From Nitrosophilus kaiyonis (lineage in GTDB: Bacteria > Campylobacterota > Campylobacteria > Campylobacterales > Nitratiruptoraceae): a stretch of 64,000 nucleotides of DNA. Position 1 is the stretch's first letter; every line of letters starts with the position of its first letter. The stretch covers positions 597,501 through 661,500 of the forward strand of contig NZ_AP025696.1 of the NCBI RefSeq assembly GCF_027943725.1, given 5' to 3'. Made by a program: the position numbers and the translations under genes. The notes beneath the pieces were generated by a model, which made no database searches, had not been told where the DNA came from, and saw only the letters and a program-made list of their open reading frames with translations. Shown piece by piece: positions 7,822 to 16,681 of this stretch.

Positions 7822-8516
7822 AAATTCTTTTTGCACCAAGTGAAGCTAAACGCACTGGTGGTGTTCAAAACCATATGCAGTTTTGTTTTAATATCGATAG
7901 AGAAGAGATTTTACAAAAGTATGATACCATTATAAAAAGTGGGGATAAAGAGAAAATATTGAAACTTTTTGGTACAAAAGAGCTTTTGGATGTGGATATT
8001 TTTAACTCCCCTACCCTCAAAGCAGTACAACGATATACTGGAGTGGCTTATGAGTATCTTGATTATAACTCTCTTCATACTCTATATCAAGAGTTTATCG
8101 ATGAGCATCTTATAACTTTTTCAAACCTTTTTGGACCATTGTGTGCTAAGGACTTAATTCCATTTTACAAATTAAAATAAACAGAAGCGGTTGATAATAT
8201 AAAACCAGAAAAAATTTATGCACCATTATGTAAAAATTTGCTTCAAGATGACGAGATTTTAGATTTACGGGCAGGATATTATGAGAAATTTTATAAGCCA
8301 AACTTTACTATAAAAATGAAATTTATCAAAAATGGTAAAGTTATCAGTCACTGGGCAAAAACTTATAGAGGAAAAATTCTTCGCCAGATTGCTCAAAATA
8401 GAATAGATAGTTTTAAAAAATTAAAAGATTTTAGCTTTGAAGGATTAAATCTAAAAGAGATTATCAGTAAAAAAAATGAAGAGATTTGGGTAATGGAAAT
8501 AGAAAATAATCAATAA
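7818..8516 (+). pseudogene. yaaA: yaaA (peroxide stress protein family) with one in-frame stop
   Basis: YaaA proteins (about 240-260 residues) limit peroxide damage, probably by lowering free iron. The first half starts MKILFAPSEAKRTGG and includes FSNLFGPLCAKDLIPFYKLK, ending at TAA 8178-8180. The same frame continues without shift through TEAVDNIKPEKIYAPLC and ILDLRAGYYEKFYKP to ISHWAKTYRGKILRQIAQNRI, all typical of YaaA. A single substitution, most simply CAA to TAA, would explain the break. Together the halves give a normal length. A TTG at 8238 could restart the second half, but this is unlikely to give a working enzyme. A sequencing error or readthrough cannot be excluded. Confidence 0.8.
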
Positions 8517-8521
8517 TATTT

Positions 8522-10630
8522 TCATAATTTTTTGAGTGCATACCAAAGCTGCCCCAAACTAATCCCACCATCATTGATTGGAGTTTGCGTTGGAAAGAAG
8601 TAAGTGATTCTGTTTTGTTGTAGTTTTTTAATACTATTTTCAAGCAGTGTTTTGTTTTGAAAAACACCACCAGTAAGTATAACTGGAAGTTTATTTTGTT
8701 TTGCAGTCTCTATAATAATGGTAGTAAGCGTATTTAAAAATTTTGTTGGAATATTTTCTTTTTTATCTTTTAGAAGCGCTTCAAAATCGATATCAATTAC
8801 TCCATTATTTATATAAAAATCATACCTATCCTCTCCGCCTCTGTACGCTTTTTCTACCAAAAGTCCGGTATAGCCTTCATACTCTTGGTATTTGCAAAGT
8901 TCTGAAATATAGGCTATAGCATCAAAAAGTCTTCCAACAGAACTTGTTTCAAAACAGTTGATATTTTTTTCATAAGCAAGATTGAAAAGTTTATCTTCTA
9001 CTTCAAAACCATATTTTTTTAATAGACTCCAAGCAATAAATTTAATATTTTTAATTGCTTTTTCTCCGCCAGCAATTTTTAGATAGTCAAAATGGTATTT
9101 TCTCTCATCACCTACAAATATCTCCCCACCCCATACTTTTCCATCATCACCATATCCTGTTCCATCCCAGCTAAATCCAAGAAATTCCTCATATGAGAGT
9201 GCATGATTAGTTAGTTCCATCTCTGCTTTTGCAGCATAAATGTGAGCAAGATGATGTTGCACTTGAATAGTTTGAAATCCTGAGGATTTAGCATATTGTG
9301 TTGTCTCATACTTTGGATGCTTATCGCAAACTATCACCTCTGGTGTAAAATCATACATTTTTTTGAAATCTTCAATCACTTGCATAAAATATTCATAACT
9401 TTGAATATTTTTAATATCTCCTATATGAGGTGATAGGATGACACTGTTTGCAAAACTTAGCGCAATTGTGTTTTTTTGCCTCGCACCAACTGCTAAGATA
9501 GCAGGTAGTTGTTTAGAAATATAAAAACTTTTTGGAGCATATCCTCTACTAAGTCTATAAAATAGCGGCTTTTTATCTGCACTGACTAGGACACTATCAT
9601 CGCAACTGCGAACAATTTCTCTGTTGTAATATAAAACTTTTTGCGTAAATTTTTTAATATTTTTTTCATCTTTTATAATTGGTTCATCTGATATGTTTGC
9701 ACTTGTTACCACTAAAGGGGAATCAATCAAAGAAAAGAGCAGATAATAAATTGGTGAATATGGTAAAAAAACCCCTAACCTATCAATATCCGGCGCCACA
9801 TCTTCAAAATACTCTTTTGATTTTACAATAACAATAGGAGATTCTTTTGATAAAATAAGTTTTTCTTCATATTCATTAAGTTTACAGACCTCTTTTATTT
9901 TATCTATTGAGGGAAACATCATTGCAAAAGGTTTTTTGGGTCTTCTTTTGATTTGTCGTAGCTTGTAAGCAGATTTAGGTACACATACAAGATGATATCC
10001 ACCTAATCCTTTTATAGCAACAATCTTGCCATTTTGAATATCTTTTGCTACTGCTTTAACTGCTTCATATCCTTGTAGTTCACCATAAAAAAGCTTTGGT
10101 CCACATCTATTACATCCAATTGGTTGAGCATGGAAAAAGCGGCTATTTGGGTCATTGTACTCCCTTTGACACTCTTTACACATAGGAAAATTTTCCATTG
10201 ATGTATTTTCTCTATCATAAGGAAGATCTTTTATAATAGTATAGCGAGGTCCACAGTTTGTACAATTGATGAGAGGGTAATGGTATCGTCTACTCTTGGA
10301 ATCAAAAAGATCATTTAAACACTCATCACATATAGATATATCTGGAGATAAAAATGTCTCCTTCTTTCCAACTTTACTATCTATAATAGTAAAATCTTCA
10401 AAGTTTTGAATTGGAGTATCTTCTATGCTCAATGAAAATATTTTTGCTAAAGGGGGAAGTTTTGATTTTAGATACTCTATAAAAAGTTGCTCCTGTTCCC
10501 CCTCCACTACAATCTCTACGCCATCGCTACAGTTTCGAATGAATCCTTTGAGATTTAGTTCATTAGCAAGTTTATATACAAAGGGACGAAAGCCCACACC
10601 CTGGATAATCCCTTTAACAAATATTCTCAT
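8522..10630 (-). CDS. hypF: Carbamoyltransferase HypF
   Basis: HypF uses carbamoyl phosphate and ATP to make the carbamoyl group passed to HypE. Domains in order: acylphosphatase (VKGIIQGVGFRPFVYKLA, residues 5-22); two zinc fingers (CDECLNDL, CTNCGPRYT, CKECQREY, CNRCGP, about residues 99-175); a YrdC-like domain (IAIKGLGGYHLVC); and a Kae1-like domain with HHLAHIYAAKAE and TGGVFQNKTLLE near the end. At 702 residues it is slightly shorter than the usual 750. Its ATG shares base 10630 with the hydE stop, so it is the last gene of the hydABCDE-hypF unit. Confidence 0.95.
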   Translation of the reverse strand: MRIFVKGIIQGVGFRPFVYKLANELNLKGFIRNCSDGVEIVVEGEQEQLFIEYLKSKLPPLAKIFSLSIEDTPIQNFEDFTIIDSKVGKKETFLSPDISICDECLNDLFDSKSRRYHYPLINCTNCGPRYTIIKDLPYDRENTSMENFPMCKECQREYNDPNSRFFHAQPIGCNRCGPKLFYGELQGYEAVKAVAKDIQNGKIVAIKGLGGYHLVCVPKSAYKLRQIKRRPKKPFAMMFPSIDKIKEVCKLNEYEEKLILSKESPIVIVKSKEYFEDVAPDIDRLGVFLPYSPIYYLLFSLIDSPLVVTSANISDEPIIKDEKNIKKFTQKVLYYNREIVRSCDDSVLVSADKKPLFYRLSRGYAPKSFYISKQLPAILAVGARQKNTIALSFANSVILSPHIGDIKNIQSYEYFMQVIEDFKKMYDFTPEVIVCDKHPKYETTQYAKSSGFQTIQVQHHLAHIYAAKAEMELTNHALSYEEFLGFSWDGTGYGDDGKVWGGEIFVGDERKYHFDYLKIAGGEKAIKNIKFIAWSLLKKYGFEVEDKLFNLAYEKNINCFETSSVGRLFDAIAYISELCKYQEYEGYTGLLVEKAYRGGEDRYDFYINNGVIDIDFEALLKDKKENIPTKFLNTLTTIIIETAKQNKLPVILTGGVFQNKTLLENSIKKLQQNRITYFFPTQTPINDGGISLGQLWYALKKL

Positions 10631-12384
10631 TACACTCCCAATAAAGCATTTTCTTTATCTATTGGATACTCAATATTGACTTTTGTCATCGGTGCATTTC
10701 TTACAAACCTACTAAAAAAGGCACTATTTGCGATATATGCTCCACATAGAACAATATACTTAGCTTTTGATTCTCTCAAGATTGAGACAGCTTGAGAGCT
10801 TAAAAAATCACCCAAAGACTCAAAAATAGAATATGCTAACAGTTTTGAATCAGCTTCGGCTAAAACAAAACTCATAATAGAAGCGTAAAAACTTGAATAA
10901 TCAAAACCGTTTTCTACCACTCTACAATCAATACTAACACCTCCTTTACCTCCAAATTCAAGACTAAATCTATTGAAAGCTTCAAAATCTCTATCAAATC
11001 CAATAACTCTTGCAGCCTTTAAAAGAAAATCTCTCTCTTCTTCAAAAGCTGCCCATCTTTTTGGATATTTTTTTTGAAACTGTTCTACAACTTTTCTTTT
11101 TGGCTCAAAAATGATTTTCCCAAATTCAAAAACCTCTTTAGTTACTTGCTTTTTATAAAAAAACTTGACTTTACTTGAAAAATAGACTCCAACAGTTGGC
11201 TCTATTATGGTATGCTCTTTTAAAACACTTTCAAAAGCAGCTCTTGATAGATCTTGCACTCTTATATGAGAATGCTCAATTGGCTCTTCTTTAAATACTA
11301 TGATGGAGTCTGTTTCTACATTATCAAAATGCTCTACTTTATCAATGATGCCATTGTACATTAAAAAGGAGTCTAAAAGAGCTGTTTTAGAACTATCACA
11401 ATATTTTGGAAAAAGGGATTCACTTTCGGGGCGAAAAAAGGAATATTGCTTATTGATAAAATATTTTGGTGCTTTATAAAATTCTATTGGAAGTTCAAAA
11501 TCAATAAATATATCAGCCTCTTCTTTCTCATCAAAATAGCAGTAGTCTTCATTGAGTGATGCCATAAGAAGCGTTGTAAAACCGTCCCATACACCAACAG
11601 CTTCAACAATTTCACCACTATTTGATGTAAGATAAAGATGAGGTCTTTCAATACTAAAAAGGGTTCTTTTTTCCATTGGTAGTATCAAAAATGTATCATT
11701 TAAGCGATTAATAAGCACAAAGCTTTGTATATCTTTTTCCAAATAGAATCGCTTATATCCTCTAAACGTTTTTATACGAACCGATTTGCCATTCTTTATA
11801 GCATTGGCTGCAATATCAAATATCTGTTTATAATCCTCTTTTTCATTGGCAAATAAAACTTTTGAGCCCTTTTTGTCAGTTAGTTTCAAAGGAATATTAC
11901 ACTCTATGCAGGTAATGAGTGGATAGTTTTTTCGAAAAGGATTTGATTTAAGCTCTTCTTGACATTTACTACAAGGTTTGAAAAAGTTCATCAATGTATT
12001 GGAACGCATAAATGGATAGTGTACCACAAAACTACTCTGACAGCCACATGAGTTACAGCTGGTAAATGGATAGTAATATCTTCTTGAACTTGGATCTAAC
12101 ATCTCTTTAATGCAATTTGGGCATAAAGAGATTGATGATGGAATATATTCAATATGTGATAAAGATGGGAACTCGTCACTTACTTGAACCTGTTTGAAAA
12201 ATAGTGAGTTGTAGAGATGCTCATCTAAAGCTTTTGTAAACTCTTCAATATTTTCATCAAATGATACATAAATAAATGGAAATTTTACATCTATCTTTAT
12301 AGAAGTGTTGGTTAGCTCTGCAATTACTTGAATACGTTGTAAAAAATATGTGGTATGGGAATAAAACTCAAACTGCAATGTCAT
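10630..12384 (-). CDS. hydE: HydE-like hydrogenase accessory protein, degenerate HypF paralogue
   Basis: This 584-residue protein follows hydD, the position of hydE in Helicobacter and Wolinella hydABCDE loci. It keeps the HypF zinc-finger layout (CPNCIKEMLDPSSRRYYYP near residue 92, then CNSCG, CSKC, CIEC). It lacks the acylphosphatase motif and the conserved YrdC and Kae1 catalytic stretches. The C-terminal part weakly echoes the end of HypF (YIVLCGAYIANSAFFSRF against the TGGVFQN region). It is probably a maturation or assembly factor specific to this hydrogenase, since HydE is required in Helicobacter pylori, but its biochemistry is unknown to me. It overlaps hydD by 17 bases. Confidence 0.7.
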   Translation of the reverse strand: MTLQFEFYSHTTYFLQRIQVIAELTNTSIKIDVKFPFIYVSFDENIEEFTKALDEHLYNSLFFKQVQVSDEFPSLSHIEYIPSSISLCPNCIKEMLDPSSRRYYYPFTSCNSCGCQSSFVVHYPFMRSNTLMNFFKPCSKCQEELKSNPFRKNYPLITCIECNIPLKLTDKKGSKVLFANEKEDYKQIFDIAANAIKNGKSVRIKTFRGYKRFYLEKDIQSFVLINRLNDTFLILPMEKRTLFSIERPHLYLTSNSGEIVEAVGVWDGFTTLLMASLNEDYCYFDEKEEADIFIDFELPIEFYKAPKYFINKQYSFFRPESESLFPKYCDSSKTALLDSFLMYNGIIDKVEHFDNVETDSIIVFKEEPIEHSHIRVQDLSRAAFESVLKEHTIIEPTVGVYFSSKVKFFYKKQVTKEVFEFGKIIFEPKRKVVEQFQKKYPKRWAAFEEERDFLLKAARVIGFDRDFEAFNRFSLEFGGKGGVSIDCRVVENGFDYSSFYASIMSFVLAEADSKLLAYSIFESLGDFLSSQAVSILRESKAKYIVLCGAYIANSAFFSRFVRNAPMTKVNIEYPIDKENALLGV

Positions 12385-12919
12385 TTATATCTTTCATTGA
12401 AGGGTTTGCATACTTTTGGATAATTTTGTCTAACATTACATCATCTTTTTTCCTATACCCAATACCACTCTTTTGCAACTCCTTCAAAAGGGTTTGAATA
12501 TAATCTTTGAAAGATTGTTTCATAGCATCTGTAAGCCCTATTCCAACACTTTCAATATCCTTTGGAACTATTCCAATGATGTTTACTTTGGCTATTGATT
12601 CAAGCATACTGCAAATCTCAAGCATCTCAACCACTTCAACTTCATGTGCAGTTTTTCTATACTCTCCAAGCCCAAGCAAAACCTCACTTGGTAGGTTATA
12701 TACTGAGCCTGGAGCATCTTCTATAGAGACTGTATCTAAAATTATTACTTTATCATATTCTTGATAATATCGCATCAGTTTAAAGCCCAATGTTCCGCCA
12801 TCGATAATATCTATATTTTTATCAAAACTGTAATTACTCTCTAAATACTTTGACGCATATACCCCAATTCCTTCATCCATAAATAAAATATTACCTATTC
12901 CTATAATAGCTGTTTTCAA
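12368..12919 (-). CDS. hydD: Hydrogenase maturation endopeptidase HydD
   Basis: HydD belongs to the HybD/HupD protease family. It cuts the C-terminal peptide from the large subunit after nickel insertion. The motif TAIIGIGNILFMDEGIGVY has the metal-binding Glu/Asp of the family. The second conserved acidic region is VIILDTVSIEDAPGS, and a conserved His lies in TAHEVEVVEML. The open frame could begin at ATG 12955, but that would overlap hydC by 35 bases. A TTG at 12919 has AGAGG five bases upstream and gives MKTAIIGIGN, the usual family start, so it is chosen. The likely substrate is HydB; the HupL in this window has no tail to cut. Confidence 0.92.
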   Translation of the reverse strand: MKTAIIGIGNILFMDEGIGVYASKYLESNYSFDKNIDIIDGGTLGFKLMRYYQEYDKVIILDTVSIEDAPGSVYNLPSEVLLGLGEYRKTAHEVEVVEMLEICSMLESIAKVNIIGIVPKDIESVGIGLTDAMKQSFKDYIQTLLKELQKSGIGYRKKDDVMLDKIIQKYANPSMKDINDIAV

Positions 12920-12920
12920 C

Positions 12921-13616
12921 TCAACCTCTCTTAAATTTATATCCACCAAATACAATAGCGATATCTCCTTCTCTCCAAAAGATAGTTCGCCATACTACAT
13001 AATAGATATGAAACATTATCCATACAAGAATGATATACATTGTTAGATGATGGACATATCGCACATCCATTTTAGTTCCTCCACAAACAGGCACTGTCCA
13101 ATCAGTTGCTACATGTAATATCCATGGCCACCAAGAACCTATACTACTCATCCCAGACTCTAAACCATGAACATAAAGTTGCAATCCTGTTAAAAGCATC
13201 CAGGCCAAAAGCAGGTGAAATATAGTAAAAAAGACAACATGAAAACTATCTTCATGGCTGCTATCAAATCTTTTCACACGGTTGAGAGTAATTAAATTGA
13301 TAAAAACCTCCCAAAACTCTTTGATATTTTTGGCATTTGGTATGAGCTTTTTAACAGGTTTTTCAAATCTGCTAAAAAAGTAAAGATATGCTATGACAAT
13401 AGAGCTTACATCAAAAATAATTGCTGCATAAAAATGGATCCATCGATTCCAAGCCATCACATACTTTTGTACCGCCGGTTCATTTATAAGCGTTTGATAA
13501 TATGGATGACCAATATAAAACCCAGTTACAACAGCTGCAACCATACACAAAGCAACCACCCAGTGATTAAGACGCATAAAGAGTGTCATTCGCTTTACTT
13601 TTTGATACTTTTTCAT
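12921..13616 (-). CDS. hydC: [NiFe]-hydrogenase b-type cytochrome subunit HydC
   Basis: HydC anchors the hydrogenase dimer in the cytoplasmic membrane and moves electrons from the small subunit to quinone through two b hemes. The 231-residue protein has four main hydrophobic segments. Candidate heme histidines include RLNHWVVALCM near residue 17, WNRWIHFYAAI near residue 60, FTIFHLLLAWM near residue 133, and HHLTMYIILVWIMFHIYYV near residue 190. It sits 10 bases after hydB and directly before hydD in the usual operon order. Confidence 0.94.
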   Translation of the reverse strand: MKKYQKVKRMTLFMRLNHWVVALCMVAAVVTGFYIGHPYYQTLINEPAVQKYVMAWNRWIHFYAAIIFDVSSIVIAYLYFFSRFEKPVKKLIPNAKNIKEFWEVFINLITLNRVKRFDSSHEDSFHVVFFTIFHLLLAWMLLTGLQLYVHGLESGMSSIGSWWPWILHVATDWTVPVCGGTKMDVRYVHHLTMYIILVWIMFHIYYVVWRTIFWREGDIAIVFGGYKFKRG

Positions 13617-13626
13617 TTCAGCCCCC

Positions 13627-15351
13627 TTAAATTGAGCAAGAGGTATTTACTTTAAACTCACCTAAATTTTTTCCTTTTGTATCCACTATATGCACTGCAC
13701 ATGCGATACATGGGTCAAAACTGTGTATTGTTCGTAAAATCTCCAAAGGCTCTTCAGGTTTTGCCACTTTTGTACCAACAAGACTTGCTTCATAGGCACC
13801 CATTCTATTTTTATAATCTCTTGGTGCTGCATTCCATGTAGATGGTACAACTGCTTGATAATTTTCAACTTTGCCATCTGTAATTTTTACCCAATGTCCC
13901 AATGCTCCTCTTGGAGCCTCTTCAAGTCCATAGCCTTGTGCGTTTTTACTTACATAATCAAAATCAAATTCCGTCCATGTTGACAGATCTCCTGCTGCGA
14001 CATTGGCTGCAAGCTCATCTACCCAATCAAAAAGCATATCAGCCATAAGTTCTGTTTCAATTGCCCTTGCCGCAGTTCTACCAACGGTTGAAAAGAGTAC
14101 TTTTGCAGGCAGGTTTGCATTTTTCAAAAATCTGTTCACATAGTCGCTAATTCGTTTATCACCTTTTATATATCCTACAACCATTCTTGCAAGAGGTCCA
14201 ACCTCAACTCTTGTGTCGTCATAGATTGGCGATTTAATCCAAGAGTATTTTCCTTTGGTATCAAGATAGGCAATACCATCTTCTTTTTTACCAAATCCTG
14301 TGTAGTTCGGAATAGTTTGTCCATCAAATGGATGAAGTGGCTTATCTCCATTATACCAAGAATGTGTTACATCTTCTGCCACTTTTTCTTGATCAAACTC
14401 TTGATATTTTCCATCGATTACAAGTCCACTTGGGAAAAGAAGCTCAGATTTGTAAAATCCATTATCTTGAAGTCTAAATCCACCATAAGATAGATAGTTT
14501 TTTAGACCTGCTCCCGTACCATCGAGCGCCTCATCTCCATACATAGTTCCAGCCATATAGATATCAGGCAGATATGCTCCTTTGATAAATCGTGTAAAGC
14601 CTTTTAAAAGATCTTTATATAGAGCAATTCTTGCTGGATTTTTTATATCTTGAACACAGGTTACACCACCAACAACTATGCTTTGTGGATGTGGATTTTT
14701 CCCTCCAAAAATAGCCATCATTTTTGCTGCATCACGTTGTAAATCAAGGGCTTGAAGATAGTGTGTCACTGCAAGCAAGTTTTGCTCAGGAGTTAGTTTA
14801 TAGTGTGGATTTCCCCAGTATCCTTTTGCAAAAAGACCTAATCGACCTTGCTTGACAAATTTCTTTAGGCGATCTTGCACCTCTTTAAATTTTACACTAT
14901 CTGCAACATATGGAGTTGTTCCAGCCACATTTGCCCATTTTTTTGCTTCATCTACTGTCTTTGCTGGATCAGCTTCCAAAGCTTTTGTGATATCTACCCA
15001 ATCAAGTGCATGAAGATGATAAAAATGTACAACATGATCATGTACATAGAGTGCCCCTTGTATGAGGTTTCTCACAAGCCTTGCATTTTTTGGAATTGTC
15101 ACACCAAAAGCATGCTCAACCGCCTCAATACTTCTTTGATAGTGGGTTCCTGTGCACACACCACAAATTCTCATTGCAAGCAGACCACAGTCTCTTGGAT
15201 CACGCCCCTTTAAAATCTCTTCAATACCTCGAAACATCGTTGAAGAGCTGTAAGCATCTACGATAGTGTTGTTTTCATCGATGACTGCTTCTATACGCAA
15301 ATGCCCCTCTATTCTGGTAATAGGATCAACAACTATATGTTTTGTACTCAT
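13627..15351 (-). CDS. hydB: [NiFe]-hydrogenase large (catalytic) subunit HydB
   Basis: HydB is the H2-activating subunit of the membrane-bound uptake hydrogenase. The nickel ligands come from RICGVCTGTHYQ (L2 motif, near residue 62) and DPCIACAVH near the C-terminus. After that His a 20-residue tail (IVDTKGKNLG...) follows, which HydD would remove. The N-terminus VVDPITRIEGHLRIE is the L1 motif. The length of 574 is normal for group 1 enzymes. Its ATG overlaps the hydA stop by 4 bases. The gene looks less AT-rich than the housekeeping genes later in the window. Confidence 0.97.
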   Translation of the reverse strand: MSTKHIVVDPITRIEGHLRIEAVIDENNTIVDAYSSSTMFRGIEEILKGRDPRDCGLLAMRICGVCTGTHYQRSIEAVEHAFGVTIPKNARLVRNLIQGALYVHDHVVHFYHLHALDWVDITKALEADPAKTVDEAKKWANVAGTTPYVADSVKFKEVQDRLKKFVKQGRLGLFAKGYWGNPHYKLTPEQNLLAVTHYLQALDLQRDAAKMMAIFGGKNPHPQSIVVGGVTCVQDIKNPARIALYKDLLKGFTRFIKGAYLPDIYMAGTMYGDEALDGTGAGLKNYLSYGGFRLQDNGFYKSELLFPSGLVIDGKYQEFDQEKVAEDVTHSWYNGDKPLHPFDGQTIPNYTGFGKKEDGIAYLDTKGKYSWIKSPIYDDTRVEVGPLARMVVGYIKGDKRISDYVNRFLKNANLPAKVLFSTVGRTAARAIETELMADMLFDWVDELAANVAAGDLSTWTEFDFDYVSKNAQGYGLEEAPRGALGHWVKITDGKVENYQAVVPSTWNAAPRDYKNRMGAYEASLVGTKVAKPEEPLEILRTIHSFDPCIACAVHIVDTKGKNLGEFKVNTSCSI

Positions 15352-16577
15352 TCTTTATCTCCTTCACTTTTCTTTCCAGCAACTACACTTGCCGCAGCAT
15401 GAATTGCAATGCCTACACCAGCAGCAGTTAATAGTCCTAATCCAAACTCATCCACACTCTTTTCAACTCCGCCATCTGGAGCCATTTTGATATTTGCATC
15501 TGCCATAGGTCTTTCATATGCATATTTATCCCAAAATCCAGGCTCACTACATCCAATACATCCATGCCCTGAGCCAATTGGCCAGTTGACAGCTTCGTTA
15601 TAGCGTACAATTGAGCAGTTGTTAAATGTCATAGGACCTTTACATCCCATCTTATAAAGGCAGAAGTTGTTTTTCGCACCTTCATCGCCCCACTCTTCTA
15701 CAAACTCACCCGCATCAAAGTGTGCTCTTCTTTCACAATTATCGTGGATTCTATATCCAAAAGCAAATTTTGGTCGAAGAAGCGAATCAAGCTCTGGAAT
15801 TTGTCCAGTAAGAACATAATGTAAAATAACTCCAACCATATTTGCAGGATTTGCCGGACATGCTGGAATATTAATAATTGGTTTATTATTAACAACATCC
15901 ATAACACCCACTGCACCAGTTGGATTTGGAGCAGCGGCTGGAACACCACCAAATGTTGCACATGTTCCAACTGCTACTATTGCTGCTGCATCTTTGGCAA
16001 CTCTTTTTAGATGCTCTTCAAAAGTTTCACCACTTGCCCCGATCGTACACCACTCTCTTCCTGTACCTACTGGAATAGCACCTTCTACAAATAATAAATA
16101 CTTTCCTTTAAAATGCTCAATCGCATCTTCAAGCTGCGCTTCTGCTTGATGTCCAGCTGCAGCCATAAGAGTCTCTTGAAATTCCAGAGAAATGATTTCT
16201 AAAATAATCTCATCCACTTTTGGTCCATCACTTCTAATAAAAGCTTCCGAGTTTCCTGCACAATCTTGCAGCTCTATCCAAATTACTGGAACTCTTGTCA
16301 TCAGTTCAGCAGCTTCTGCTACAAGAGGGGTAAAAGAGCTAGGAAGCATCAGCATCGCTGTAGTTGCACTAGCCCACTTTAAAAAGTCTCTTCTAGAAAC
16401 TCCTTCATCTTCTAAAATCTCTTTAATGGAGATTTTACGAAGCGGCTCAATTTTTTTAAGCTCTTCGAGCCTCGCTTTACACTCTTTATAAAGTCTTGTA
16501 TAGTAGGCTTCACCTCTGTTTGTATCAACTCTGGCACTCTTGGTTGTAAAGAGCGAGCGAAGGTGTTCTCTATTCAT
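15348..16577 (-). CDS. hydA: [NiFe]-hydrogenase small subunit HydA, Tat-exported
   Basis: HydA carries the Fe-S relay of the periplasm-facing uptake hydrogenase. The Tat motif SRRDFLKW lies at residues 61-68, unusually deep after a charged N-terminal stretch, and is followed by a hydrophobic region. Fe-S ligands are visible in GTCATFGG, IPACPANP, the NCERRAHF region, YKMGCKGP, NNCSIV and GHGCIGCSEP. The proximal-cluster motif reads LQDCAGNSEAF, so the second Cys of CxxC is Asn. A C-terminal hydrophobic helix (LLTAAGVGIAIHAAASVVAG) would contact HydC. The start MNREHLRSL has AGGAGAGG upstream. The longer frame would place a palindromic operator inside the coding region. Confidence 0.95.
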   Translation of the reverse strand: MNREHLRSLFTTKSARVDTNRGEAYYTRLYKECKARLEELKKIEPLRKISIKEILEDEGVSRRDFLKWASATTAMLMLPSSFTPLVAEAAELMTRVPVIWIELQDCAGNSEAFIRSDGPKVDEIILEIISLEFQETLMAAAGHQAEAQLEDAIEHFKGKYLLFVEGAIPVGTGREWCTIGASGETFEEHLKRVAKDAAAIVAVGTCATFGGVPAAAPNPTGAVGVMDVVNNKPIINIPACPANPANMVGVILHYVLTGQIPELDSLLRPKFAFGYRIHDNCERRAHFDAGEFVEEWGDEGAKNNFCLYKMGCKGPMTFNNCSIVRYNEAVNWPIGSGHGCIGCSEPGFWDKYAYERPMADANIKMAPDGGVEKSVDEFGLGLLTAAGVGIAIHAAASVVAGKKSEGDKE

Positions 16578-16590
16578 AACCTCTCCTTTG

Positions 16591-16608
16591 ATTGAATACT
16601 CATTCAAT
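16591..16608. promoter_or_regulatory. Operator-like palindrome upstream of hydA
   Basis: ATTGAAT-ACTC-ATTCAAT is a perfect 7-bp inverted repeat with a 4-bp spacer, ending 14 bases before the hydA ATG. Size and form suit a TetR-type dimer site. The nearest regulator is the TetR gene of the hup operon, whose end is about 2.1 kb away. Binding here would block the leader or start region of the hydABCDE-hypF operon. The intergenic gap is only about 100 bases. Confidence 0.5.
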
Positions 16609-16681
16609 AATTTTAGCTAATATTACTTACAAATTACTTATGTATCACGCAAAATCTATGGTTTCTTATATATTTTTGGAA

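Noticed and set aside
8238-8516. A separate gene for the second half of yaaA
   Set aside because: It starts only at TTG without a good RBS, is in frame with the first half, and its sequence is the C-terminal half of YaaA.
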